Shown here: positions 1 through 10,774 of the stretch, piece by piece
How the letters are laid out: each line of letters starts with the position of its first letter
Numbering within the stretch: position 1 is the stretch's first letter
DNA from: Geosiphon pyriformis
Lineage: Eukaryota; Glomeromycota; Glomeromycetes; Archaeosporales; Geosiphonaceae
DNA length: 64,000 nt
Direction: 5' to 3'
Assembly: GCA_016748015.1 (NCBI GenBank)
Contig: JAAOMT010000591.1
Coordinates: forward strand, 199,532 to 263,531
Translations under genes and position numbers: made by a program
The notes under the pieces: generated by a model
Told to the model about the DNA's origin: nothing
Seen by the model: only the letters and a program-made list of their open reading frames with translations
The model's database searches: none

Positions 1-2498
1 AAATGGAGTAACCAAGGAAGATAGCTACCCAACTCCAAAAATCTAAAAACTTTTCAACACTTTTGGAAGGAAGAAATAGTTTTCAACTCTAGACTTAGAC
101 AGTGGTTACTGACAAGTGGCCATGAAACCAGAAAACAAAGAGAAAATGGCTTTTATAACTTGAAAAAGAAATTTTGAATTTGAAGTTATGCCATTTGGTT
201 TGATGAATGCTTCTGTCATCTTTTAATGGCTTATGGAAATCATTTATACTAGACTGCTATGGAATCAGTAGTTGTATATCTGGATAATACCAATGTGTTC
301 TCTAAGACATTCAATGATCATTTATATCATTTCCAGCAAGTATTTAAAAGACTAAAAAGAGCTGAATTAAAATTGAATGCAACTAAATGTTTCTTTAGAA
401 AAACCAAACTCAAGTTTTTGGAACATGTTGTGAGCAAAGACAGTATTAAAATGAATTCAGACAAGATTGAGGTAGTTAAGAACTTTTCAGTACCAACCAA
501 CTTAACCAAACTAAGAGCATTCCTGGGATTTGCTGAATACTACTACCACTTTATCAAAGACTTTTCTAAACTGGCTCAGCCATTACACTAGCTTCAATCA
601 AAGAACACCAAATATAAATGAATAGAAAACCAGCAAGAAGCATTCAACATATTAAAAAGAAAGTTTATTCAAGCTCTAATGTTAATGTATTCAGATTACA
701 GCAAATCATTCATTATCACCACCAATGCATCAGGCCAAGTATTGGGAGCAGTACTATTACAGAGAGGACTAGATAGAAGAGAACATCCAGTAGCATATGC
801 CAGCCAAAGTTTGAGTCCAGCAGAAAAGAACTATAGAACACCAGTATTAAAACACTTAGCAATCTACTAGGCAGTTATGAAATGAAAAAAATACTTAAGC
901 CAGAAATTTGACATATATATTGATCACAAAAGATTGACATCAATTCAGAAACAAGAATTTAAAGATAATTGTCATGCTAGATAGAAAATAGAACTGTCAC
1001 TATTTAATTATACAGTACATTACAAAAAAAGAAAAAAAATGGAAATGCCAATGGCTTGTTATGAATGACACAAATCTAAAAACATTTCAACCCAAAAATA
1101 TAACAAAAAATAAATATACAAAAATACCAACAACTCTAATATTACATAAATATCCAATTGTTCAAGGAGAAATTATCTCAAAAAGAACAAAATAACATAA
1201 AACAACAATTAAAATATTTTATTAACCATCAAAATATACTTTACCAAAAGAACAAAAGAAATTCAGATCAACTAACCAGAGTAATTACAGAACCAGAGAA
1301 AGAGACAATATTATTCAACATGTACTCAAATCCAACAGCAGAACATTTTCACAAAGAAGCAACCATGAAAAAAATCAGAAAAAGATACTATTAGCCATCT
1401 ATGTATCCAAACATCATTCAATATGTTCAAAATTGTGATGCTTGTCAAAAAAAAAAAGGAACAAAGCTAAGTGAGCTATTAAAACCAATCAAAGTGGGAC
1501 AACCATTTGATTACATTGAAATTAACTTAGTCAGACCATTGACAATAACCAGTAGAGGAAACAGATATATTGTAGTAGCCATGAACTATCTTACAAAATG
1601 GCCAGAAGCAAAAGCCATTCAAAGAACAGATGCAAAATCTGTTGCCAAATTTATTTATTAAGATTTGATCTGTTAATACAGATGTCCAAAAAAGCTATTA
1701 TTAGACCAAAAAACTTACTTTGTAAACAAAACATTGGCAGAATTAAGTCAAATATTTGGAATCAAAAGACCATTATTGTTACCATACCATCCACAAACAA
1801 ATGGGTTAGTCAAAAGGTTTAACAGAACATTGTATAAAGCAATTGCCAAAATTAGCCAAAAAAATCAAGACGAATGGAATTTGTTCATACCATTAGTATT
1901 ATTTGCTTATCAAACAATAAAACAAGACACTACACAAACAACATCATTTGAATTGGTATATGGCAGAACAGCAACACTACCAGTTGAGATAGAAGTCAAA
2001 ACATATTCAACAAAACCAATAACAGAAGAAAATTTCCAAAGAATATTGTTAAGAAGAATATATGACTTAATAGAAACACTAGAAAACAAATAGCAAAGAG
2101 CAGTTGGTAACATCCAAAAGTTACAAGAAAAACAAAAGAAAAAACATAATAACCAATTACCAGATAAACCAGTTGAATTCAGGATTGGAGACAAAGTACT
2201 TTTACATTGTACCAAAGCAAAAAAACAATGGAGTGGAAAATTTAATCCCAAATGGAACAGACCATTTCACATAGAAAAAATTCTAGGAAATGGAACTTAT
2301 AAATTAAGATGGGACAATAAAATCTTAGCTAAAGCAGCACATAGTGATTAACTAAAACCATATTACTATATAGTATTACCATTCAACAATAATATTCCAC
2401 AATTGGGAGTACAGAGAAAATTAGTCCAACCAGATGAGATTTCACGAGATCTAGAAACAATTATTGTTATCAACACAAATACATCAAATTAATTGACC
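1..2498 (+). pseudogene. Gypsy copy A: 3' pol (RT, RNase H, integrase), decayed
   Basis: Ty3/gypsy pol that enters the window in the middle of reverse transcriptase. Seen in order: RT core with VMPFGLMNAS (about 185-215) and the active-site stretch VVVYLDNTNVFS (268-303); RT thumb (about 400-590); RNase H with TTNASGQVLGAVL and AYASQSLSPAEKNY (about 720-840); integrase zinc region with CDACQ (about 1440); integrase core with YLTKWPEAKA (about 1590) and HPQTNGLVKRFNRTL (about 1790); and a GPY/F-like tail with QWSGKFNPKW (about 2225). A single-base deletion near 262 shifts the frame, and TAA, TAG and TGA codons occur where relatives have Gln, Trp or Arg. The RT motif is YLDN (277-288) instead of YLDD. 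The pol frame ends near 2490, just before the third ORF. Not functional. Confidence 0.9.
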
Positions 2499-2515
2499 AA
2501 AGAATATATAAAGAC

Positions 2516-3175
2516 ATGGTAGATGCAACAAAAAATATCAAAAAAATGGAAATTACTGATGACATTCACTCATTAGCACAACAACTCTTTCAGTTAATTC
2601 AACAACAGAATATAGAAATTACTATCAACCAAAAAATCATTCGATACAAAAATACTAGAAAGATACACAAATACAAAATACAGAAAAAACCAGAAAACAC
2701 CATCGACAAAATAATTCTGAAAGTAAAATTAGCAATAGAAAAACCAACAAGTATTACCACATATCAAGAATTAACCAAAGAAACTTAGAAGTGATGAATA
2801 CAAGAATTTTTAAAGAACTTTTGTTATTTTCACTTGGGATAATATTTGAATATCCAAAATTTATATATAAATAAGACAAAGTGATTATTCAATCCAGAAA
2901 TATTACAATAACTTGAACAATTTGTGAGGAAAAACAATCTAACTACACAAGTATGAGCCATTTATTGATTACAAGTTGGATTTCAAGACTGACCAAAAAT
3001 ATTACACAATTCAGCAATGGACTCTATTACCATTAACCAAATGGGAAAAATAACTAATGTCCAATTTGAAAAATTACAAAACAAGATAACACAAGTAATT
3101 TTTGAAAAAGAAGTTCAAGAAATACTTAAAGACAGAGAATTAGAATTAGGAGATCTCGACAGAACTCAATATTAA
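2516..3175 (+). pseudogene. Gypsy copy A: third ORF (ORF3) of unknown function
   Basis: A 660-base frame downstream of pol and directly upstream of the 3' LTR, the position where env sits in retroviruses. It begins MVDATKNIKKMEITDDIHS, runs open for 90 codons and continues in the same frame through several stops to TAA at 3173-3175, after GDLDRTQY. The matching frame in copy C (6398-7057, minus strand) is also exactly 660 bases with clearly related residues; both contain the stretch HLAQQLFQLIQ or a near variant, and both end xxxQY-stop. It is rich in Gln, Ile, Lys and Asn. I see no signal peptide, membrane segment, CCHC or coiled-coil heptads, so it does not look like an envelope protein. 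Function unknown. Confidence 0.75.
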
Positions 3176-3189
3176 AAAAGAGAGAATAA

Positions 3190-4130
3190 TATTACTTATA
3201 GAATATAGAAAGTATATTATCATATAAATTAGCCAATCAGAAGTAGACATAGTAAATGTGGAATTCCAGAATTCCTCTTAAAAAAATTGCAGGATTCCAG
3301 GAATTTCAAAATTCTCATATGAAAAATTACAGGATTTCAGGAATTTCAAAATTCTCGTATGAGGAATTGCAGGATTCCAGAATCTCAGAATTTCTCTTAA
3401 AGAAATTACAGAATTCCAGAAATTCCAGGATTCCTGGTGTGAAAAATTAAGGAATTAATAAATTTCAATTAGGTATATATAGCAGTAGCATTAAAAGTAG
3501 AATTAGTACAAAAGATCTCTTAGTTTAGATTTAATTTAAGCAATCTTCTACATTATAAATATCAAATAAATAATTATTCATTATCTTAAATCTACTCTTT
3601 ACTATCAACTCTTCATATTGATAGTAATTAATACTTAAACATACTGAAACAATAGCTCTTAATTACAGTTATTAACAGAATATTAGCATTTATTGTCTTG
3701 GCTTATTTTTTTATTTTCTTTTATTTTTTTTTATTTTTTGTTATTTTTTTTGTTTTACTAATTGATTGAAAATTAAGTGTTGAATTATTGATGTTAAGGA
3801 TAGCCTGGTAAAAAACCCCAAAAGAAAGGTATGAAATTAAGAATTTAAGGATAACTTATCAGAAGAACATTTCTGTCAGATTACTGACCACTATGCTAAG
3901 AAAGAAATTTGATGAAATTGCGATTCTAGGAGGCTATTAAAACACTATTGAATCTCTGTTCATTATATAAAAAACTCAACCAAAATCTTCAGTCAACCAA
4001 AGCTTTTAGACAACCAAAATCTTTAGACAAACAAAACTTTTAGAAACCAACATCATCATCATCAAATCAATTGAGCACCAAGTTATAAGTTTGTTATTTG
4101 CTTTAAGATCCCAAATAATTATCTGTAACA
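3190..4130 (+). repeat. 3' LTR of gypsy copy A
   Basis: A 941-base LTR. It starts TATTACTTATAG (relatives have TGTTACTCATAG) right after a purine tract (3177-3188), and ends ATCTGTAACA, so the TGTTAC...GTAACA termini of the family are visible with one C-to-T/G-to-A loss. It contains an array of GGAATTCC-like units (3255-3450), a TATA box TATATATAG (3474-3482) and a poly-T/poly-A rich centre (about 3700-3760). The apparent 64-codon frame at 3256-3450 is only this array translated. Confidence 0.85.
3255..3450 (+). repeat. GGAATTCC-type short repeat array in LTR U3
   Basis: About a dozen half-overlapping units built on GGAATTCC and CAGGATTCCAGGAATTTC, alternating with short A-rich spacers, ending about 25 bases before the TATA box. 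The units are near-palindromic, as expected of repeated protein-binding sites. The same kind of array lies in both LTRs of copy C. Confidence 0.8.
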
Positions 4131-4775
4131 GCATTTTACTTACTTGTAGAAGTCTTTTACCAGGCAATCCTTGACATCAATAACTCAGTGCTTAATCTTT
4201 AAAAGTTTAGTAAACCACCAACAAGATACAACAAAATAAAAAAATAAAATAAAAAAAATTAAGTCAAGACAATAAAAGTTAGCATCTCATCAATAGCCAT
4301 GATCAAGAGCTATTGTTTCCATGTAGTTTAAGTATCAATTATTATCAATATTTAAAGCTGATAGTAAGCAATTGGATTTGAGATGTTGAATAAGTATATT
4401 TATTGATATTTTAGAATGATATATTTCTAACTAAGAATAGTAATTAATGAATTTTTGTCTGGAAATTCTCCCTTTTTCTGCTTTTAATACAACTGCTATA
4501 TATAGATATTTTCTAGTTTTACAGAATTGTTTTGAATTGTCTGTTCTTGCTAGCTATTGCTTCATTTTCTTATGTTATAACTAATTATCCTATGTTATAA
4601 TATGTTATCTGACATTATTACATGTTATTCTGTGTTATCCTGCATTATAACACATTATTCTATATTATAACACATTATCCAACATTATTGTATATTATTT
4701 TGTGTTCTTTCATGTTTTATCATGTTTTTTAGATCATGTTTTTCCTTCTTTTTTTGATCAGCTTTCTTTCTTCAA
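4131..4775 (-). repeat. Inverted LTR fragment, probably remains of copy F 3' LTR
   Basis: From about 4155 the sequence matches the inner part of the LTRs of C and F in minus orientation: the CTTTTACCAG block, the inner AGTTTAGTAAACC block, the poly-A tract and GATCAAGAGCTATTG. A TATA-like box follows near 4497. Beyond it (4570-4740) lies an array of TATGTTATAA/CACATTAT-like units in place of the GGAATTCC array of copy C. The outer 300 bases of the LTR are missing at its left edge, where it abuts the end of the A LTR. It is joined directly to an internal pol fragment near 4775, so the integrase and ORF3 of this element have been deleted. Confidence 0.65.
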
Positions 4776-5514
4776 ATAACAACATGTTAAACAATATTGT
4801 TTCTTTTTTTAATTTTATAATTACTTTAAGTAATTGGTTTGAATTTTTTCTGTTTTTTTAATATAGTATATTTTAATAAGTAATAAAATATTTTGATTGT
4901 TGTTTTATATTGTTTTGTTCTTTTTAAACAAATTTTTTCTTAAACTGTTAAGTATTAATATAATGTTGGAGTTGTTAATATTTTTGTGTATTTATTTTTT
5001 GTTATATTTTTGGGTTAAAATGTTCTTAAATTTGTTTTATCTATAACAAACCATTAGTATTTCTATTTTTTTCTCTTTTTATAATGTACAGTATAATTAA
5101 ATAGTAATAGTTCTATTTTCTATCTTGCATGGCAATTGTTTCTAAATTTTTGCTTCTAGATTAATATTAATCTTTTGTGATTAGTATATACATTAAATTT
5201 TTAATTTAAATATTTTTTTTATTTGATAACAGTTTAATAAATAGTTAAGTGTTTTAATATTAGTTCTATAGTTTTTCTCTGCTAAACTTAAATTGTGGTT
5301 GGCATATGTTATTGGATGTTTTTGTTTATCTGTTTTTTTTTGTGACAATACAGCTCCCAATGCTTGACCAAATACATCAATAATGATAATAAATAACTTG
5401 CTGTGATCTAAACAGATTAGTACTAGAGCTTAAATAAGCTTTTTTCTTAATATGTTAAAAGCTTTTTGTTGGATTTTAGTCGATTTATATTTAAAATTTT
5501 TTGCTTGTAGCTGG
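4775..5514 (-). pseudogene. Gypsy copy F: pol fragment (RNase H to integrase linker), left part
   Basis: Reading the minus strand, this matches copy C 8250-9020: the RNase H region, the linker with the ACTGTACATT-type block, and the start of the integrase N-terminus. It is heavily AT-converted with many stops. At 5514 it is interrupted by copy C. The same reading resumes at 15713: joining the sides through the shared CTGG restores the RT/RNase H connection (LYQ, then LQAKN). The left end stops abruptly at an LTR fragment. Confidence 0.8.
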
Positions 5515-6384
5515 TGTTACAGGTGACTATTTCTGGTGTTAGATTAAATAACAAACTTATAACTTGGTGCTCAAATCTAGTTGTAGTTGATAGTGATCTA
5601 AAGGTTTGTGTCTAAAAGGTTTGTATCCAAAGGGTTTGGTTGAGTTCTTTGTATAATGAACAGAGATTCAATGGTAATAGTTTTATCCATAGTTTTTTGA
5701 AACCACAGTTTCATCAATTTTTTTCTCAGCTTGATGGCCAGTATTCCTCCTGGTAAGCTATCTTCAATCGAGTGTTCTACCCTTATTTCTGGGTCTTTTA
5801 CCAGTCATGTTTATCCTGATATCAGTACCCCGCATGTTAATCCTCAATAGAGTTAGTAAACAACAATAAAATCAAAGCAAGAAATAAAAAAAAATAAATA
5901 AATAAAGAAAGAAAAAAAATAAGCCAAGGCGATTTGCAAGTTAGTATTCCATCAATAGCTGTGATCAAGAGCTATTGTTCCAGTGTGGTTAAGTATTGAT
6001 TATTATCAACATGAAGTGTTGATAGTGGCAGCAAGTTTGAGATAACAAACAGTTATTTATTTATGGTTTGGAAAGTTGTTCAGATGAAATCTAAACTGAG
6101 AGGTCTGTTTTTTTAGCTTCTAATCTTACTGCTATATATACATAATTGAGATTCCTCAATTTCTCAATTCTTCACAACAGGAATCTTGGGATTTCTGGAA
6201 TCCTGCAATTCCTTTAAAAGGAATCTTGAAATTCTGGAATCCTGCAATTCTTTGTGAGAATCCTGTAATTCCTAGAATCCTGCAATTCCTGAGAGGAATC
6301 CTGGAATTCCACATTTTACTACGTCTACTTCTGATTGGTTAATAACTATGCTAATATATATTCTCTATATTTTTATGAGTAACA
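5515..6384 (-). repeat. 3' LTR of gypsy copy C
   Basis: An 870-base LTR with TGTTACAGG at its left edge and GAGTAACA at its right (plus-strand view), so TG...CA termini with the TGTTAC/GTAACA inverted repeat. Its partner is at 14842-15712 (871 bases). On the minus strand the order is GGAATTCC-type array (6150-6315), TATA box (6133-6141), then transcript body. The flank CTGG (5511-5514) is repeated at 15713-15716 as a target-site duplication. Confidence 0.95.
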
Positions 6385-6402
6385 TTATTCTCTCCTTTTA
6401 AT
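6385..6402 (-). promoter_or_regulatory. Polypurine tract of copy C
   Basis: On the minus strand an A/G run AAAAGGAGAGAATAA directly precedes the 3' LTR, the usual primer site for plus-strand DNA synthesis in LTR retrotransposons. It overlaps the TAA stop of the third ORF (6398-6400). Copies A and B have corresponding purine runs just before their 3' LTRs. Confidence 0.75.
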
Positions 6403-7057
6403 ATTGAGCTCCATCAAAATCTAACTCTGTTAATTCTCTTTCTTGAAGTATTTCCTGAATTTCATTTTTGAGAATTACTTGTGTTATTTAAGTCTGTAAT
6501 TCTTCAAATTGAGTATTGGTGATCTTTCCTAATTGATTATTGGTAACCATATCCATTGCTTTGTTGAGTAAGATTTCTGGTTGATCTTAAAATGCTGTGT
6601 GTATTTGGTATATGGCTCGGGTCTGTGTGGATAAGTTGTTTTTTCCCAAAAAATGTTCTAATTGTTGTAGTATTCTTGTGTTGAATAATCACTTTGTTTT
6701 ATCTGTATATAAATTCTGGATATTTACGTGTTGTCCCAAGTAAAAATAACAATAATTTCTTGGAAATTGTTGTATCCACCAATTCCAAGTTTTTTTAGTC
6801 AACTCTTGATATAGTAACTCTTTTGTCAACTCTTTTATTGCTAATTTTACTTTCATAATGATTTTGTCAATGGTATTTTCTGTTTTCTTCTGTGTTCTAT
6901 GTGATGATGTCTTTCTAGTGTCTTGATATCAGATGGTTTGTTGATTAATTGTAATTTCCATCTCTTGGTGTTGAATCAATTGAAAGAGTTGTTGTGCTAG
7001 TAAGTGGATGTTGTCTGTAATTTCCATTTTTCTGATATTTTTTGTTATGTCTACCAT
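6398..7057 (-). pseudogene. Gypsy copy C: third ORF (ORF3) of unknown function
   Basis: Minus-strand frame beginning MVDITKNIRKMEITDNIH at 7057 and ending GAQY-TAA at 6398-6400, exactly 660 bases as in copy A. Five or so TAA/TAG/TGA codons interrupt it, at positions where copy A or D keep a Gln-, Arg- or Trp-type codon. Readable conserved pieces are HLLAQQLFQLIQHQ, DKIIMKVKLAI, a YFYLGQ segment and QLGKITNTQFEELQ. It begins about 30 bases after the end of pol (near 7088) and stops inside the polypurine tract, so it occupies the whole pol-LTR interval. No known domain recognised. Confidence 0.75.
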
Positions 7058-7087
7058 GTCTTTATATATTCTTTTGATGAATTAATT

Positions 7088-8330
7088 TAACGTGTTGTTG
7101 TCAATAATGATGATTGGTTTCAGATCTTGTGGAATCTCCTCTGGTTGGACTAGTATCTTCTGTATTCTTAATTGTGGAATATTACTGGTGGATGATGGTG
7201 TGATATTGTGGTATGGTTTCAGTCAATTTTCATGTGCTGCTTTGGTTAAAATTTTGTTATCCAGTCTTAATTTGTAAGCTCTATTCCCTAGAATTTCTTC
7301 TATGTGAAATGGTCCATCCTATTTGAGGTCAAATTTTCCACTCCATTGTTTTTCTGCTTTAGTACAATGTAAAAGTACTTTGTCTTCAATCTTGAATTCA
7401 ACTGGTTTGTCTGGTAGTTGATTATTATGTCTTTTTTCTGTTTCTTTTGTGACTTTTGTATATTATCAGCTGCTCTTCTTCGTTTGTTTTCCAATGTTTC
7501 TATTAAGTCATATGTTCTTCTTAACAATGTTTCTTGGAAATTTTCTTCTGTTATTGGTTTAGTTGGATATGTGTTAACCTCTATCTTAACTGGTAATATT
7601 GTTGTTCTACCATATATTAATTCAAATGATGTTGCTTGTGTGGTGTTTTGCTTCATTGTCTGATAAGCAAATAATACTAATGGTATGAACAAATCTCATT
7701 TGTCCTGGTTTTCTTGGCTGAGTTTTGCTATTGTTTCATACAATGTTCTATTAAATCTTTTAACTAATCCATTGGTTTGTGGATGATATGGTGATGATAG
7801 TGGTCTCTTAATTCCGAATCTTCAGCTTAGTTCTGCTAATGTTCTATTCACAAAATAGGTTCTTTGGTCTGATAATAGTTCTTTTGGACATTCATATCGA
7901 CAAATCAAATTTTGATGGACAAATTTGGCAACAGATTCTGCATCCGCTCTTTGAATTGCTTTGGTTTCTGGCCATTTAGTAAGATAGTTCATGGCTACTG
8001 CAATATATCTGTTGCCTCTGCTGGTAATTGTCAATGGTCCAACTAAATCAATTCCAATACAGTCAAATAGTTGTCTCACTTTAATTGGTCTTAATGGTTT
8101 GCTGGGTCTTGTTCCTTCTCTTCTTTGACAAGCATTACAATTTTGCACATATTGAATGATATCTGGATACATTAATGGCCAATAGTATCTCTTTCTGGTT
8201 CTTTCCATGGTTGCTTCTTTATGAAAATGTCCTGCAATTGGATTTAAGTACATGTTGAACAGTATTGTCTCCTTTTCTGGTTCTGTAATTACTTTGGTTG
8301 GTTGATCTGAATTTTTTCTATTTTTCTGAT
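7088..8330 (-). pseudogene. Gypsy copy C: integrase
   Basis: Minus strand. The zinc-binding part has GHFHKEATMERTRKRYYWP and CNACQRREG (about 8235-8110). The catalytic core has GIDLVGPLTITSRGNRYIA, YLTKWPETKAIQRADAES and LLSDQRTYFVN (about 8060-7840), then FAYQTMKQNTTQATSFEL. A GPY/F-like C-terminal module follows (about 7370-7280); no chromodomain was seen. The reading frame differs from the RT part, implying an indel between 8253 and 8621. Stops fall at expected Gln/Arg/Trp codons. Integrase would join element DNA to host DNA in the nucleus; this copy is broken. Confidence 0.9.
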
Positions 8331-8620
8331 AAAGTATATTTTGGTAAATGATAAAATATTTGGATTGTTGTTTAATTCTCTTTTGTTCTAGTTGAGATAA
8401 TTTCTCCTTGAACTGTTGAGTATCTATATAATGTTGAAGTTATTGATATTTTTGTGTGTTCATCTTTTGTTATATTTTCGTGAGTATTGTTTTGGTTTTG
8501 TTATATTTTTGGATTGAAATGTTCTTAAATTTGTCTCATTTGCGACAAACTGTCGGCATTTTTGTTGTCTTTTCTCTTTTTATAATTTATAGTATAAGTA
8601 TATGTCGAAAGAGCCATTTT

Positions 8621-9890
8621 CTATCTTGACTGTTTTCTGTCTTCAAATTCTTGTTTTTGGAGTAATGTCAATCCTTTGTGATCTGTGTACACCTCAAACT
8701 TTTGGCTCAAGTATTCTTTCCATTTCATAACTGCCCAATAGATTGCTAGATGTTCTAATTCTGGTGTTCCATAGTTCTTTTTGGCTGGAGTCAAACCTCG
8801 GCTGGCATATGTAACTAGATGTTCTCTTTCATCCAATCTTCTCTGAGATAGTAGTGCTCCCAATACTTGACCTGATGCATTAATGGTAATAATGAATGGT
8901 TTACTATAATCTGAATAGATCAATACTAAAACTTGAATAAGCTTTTTTTTTAAGATGTCAAATGCTTCTTGCTGGGTTTCAGTCCATTCATACTTTGCAT
9001 TTTTGGTTTGAAGATTATTGAGTGGTTGTGCTATCTTTGAAAAGTTCTTTATGAAGTGTTTATAATAGCTCACAAATTCCAAAAATGATTTCAGCTCAGT
9101 TATATTGGTTGGTATTGGAAAGTTTTTTACTATTTCTATTTTCTCCAGATTTGTTTTTATGCGGTCTTTGCTAACTATATATTCCAAGAATTTTAATTCT
9201 GTTTTGCCAAAAAAACATTTTGTTGCATTTAATTTTAATCCTGCTCATCATAGTCTTTCGAACACTTGTTGGAAATGACGTAGATGATCATCAAATGTTT
9301 TTGAAAACACATTGGTGTCATTCAAGTATACAACTACTGATTTCCACAATAAGCTGGTATACACAATTTCTATTAACCATTGGAATGTAGCTGGAGCATT
9401 AATTAAGCCAAATGGCATAACTTCAAACTCAAAGTTTTCCTTTCTTGTGGTGAATGCTGTTTTTTCTTTGTTGGCTGGATCCATAGTTATTTGCCAGTAC
9501 CCACTATCCAAGTTTAATGTTGAGAACCATTTGTTTCCACTAAAAGCATTAAATAGTTTTTGTATCTGTAGAGTTAGATAGCTGTTTCCATGAGTTACAC
9601 CATTGAGTTTTTTGTAGTCTACACAAAATTGGATTTTTCTATTCTTCTTACAGACAAGTACTACTGGTAATGACCATGGGCTCATTGATGACTGAATTAA
9701 TCCATTGTTAAGCATTTGGTTGATCTTTTGACGGATAATTTCATGGCTGGCTGGTAGTATCCTATATGCTTGCTGTTTGATTGGCATTACATTTCCAGTC
9801 TTAATCTGATGCTAGATAATATCAGTTCTGCCAAATTTGTTTTCACTGGCAAAGATGTCATTGAAATTATTAAGTAACATCTTTAGTTGC
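8621..9890 (-). pseudogene. Gypsy copy C: reverse transcriptase and RNase H
   Basis: Minus strand. RT motifs run from MPIKQQAYRILPASHEIIRQ (9787) through SMSPWSLPVVLV, FCVDYKKLNGVT, LNLDSGYWQITMDPANKEK and MPFGLINAPATFQ to VVVYLNDTNVFSKTF (9290-9335). The active site reads YLND (9317-9328), not YLDD. The thumb and the connection to RNase H are continuous (about 9187-9000); RNase H has TINASGQVLGALLSQ, TYASRGLTPAKKNYGTPE and VYTDHKGLTLLQ (8920-8640). A single in-frame break separates the two open stretches near 9190-9245. One of the least eroded RT/RNase H regions in the window, but with an altered active site. Confidence 0.92.
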
Positions 9891-9892
9891 AT

Positions 9893-10750
9893 CTATTGAA
9901 GTGGGTCTAGATTTCTCATGTTCATCTGTTTCAATTGTTTTGGCTGTAACAGATAACATTCATTTCGTCTATAGATGGTTTGTAATGTAATATCCACATA
10001 TTCACAAAGCTGTGAAAAATCTGGAATGCTGCTTGGTGCTTGATTTTCAATTTCCGTGGTTAAATATTCGAAAGTAGTTCCTTTCAGTATCTCTACAATA
10101 TTTCCGGTGTTGTTGTAGATGGGAATTTTGATATGGTTATGGCTTTTGGCTGGTATGTGTAGATTGATAAGTCCAATTTCTCTTGATTCACAAAGGGTTG
10201 CTTCTGCTTCAAAAATCTGTTCTTGCTTCTTCTCTCTCCTTTCTATTGCTAACATGTATTGGCTATATGGTGGAATGGAAATTGTTTGACCAGTTGAAAT
10301 AATTTCTCCTTGGCCAATAATTTTTTCCTCCACCATATTGACTGGTACCTCTATTCTACCCATTGATCCAAATCTCTGTATCCCTTTTGCTGTTATCCCT
10401 AATTCTTTCCTATTTCCCACTAAAACTAACTGAGCTATTTTCACCAGAGACAGGAATATTGCCTGTGCTATCCTTTTATTTGGCTTTATAACATAGGCTT
10501 TTTCTGAGTCATTTTGTAGCATAGCAATAATATTTCCTACATATCCTGCATTAATTATTTCTCCTCTGATGTTTATTCTCTTTTTCGCTAAACTACTCCT
10601 AGATGCTAATTGAACCATTATTGTTGCTAGAATTTTCAGTGCTATTTTCAGATCAATGCAAGTGCACAAATGGGGTTCCAATTTGATGGTATTTTTTTCT
10701 AGATATCTTAGATCAAATTCTGCATTAGTATTATGCACATGTTCTGGCAT
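9893..10750 (-). pseudogene. Gypsy copy C: dUTPase domain plus linker to RT
   Basis: Minus-strand frame of 285 codons between the Cys-rich region and RT. The first 150 residues are a trimeric-type dUTPase. Motif 1 is NTNAEFDLRY, where D has HEIDAGYDLKY. Motif 2 is QLASRSSLAKK. Motif 3 is GEIINAGYVGN, where D has GGIIDAGYTGD. Motif 4 is KRIAQAIFL and motif 5 is GIQRFGSMGR. The catalytic Asp of motif 3 and an Asp of motif 1 are both Asn here, so the enzyme is likely dead although the frame is long. A dUTPase would lower dUTP during reverse transcription. The C-terminal half (LPxKSHNHIKIPIYN-like segment onward) is a linker conserved in D and not recognised. Confidence 0.85.
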
Positions 10751-10774
10751 GATACCTTCATTATTATTACTGAA

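Noticed and set aside
3256-3450. 64-codon protein with internal repeats (NSRIP/GFQEFQNS)
   Set aside because: It is the GGAATTCC array of the LTR translated; the array is non-coding in the other LTRs.
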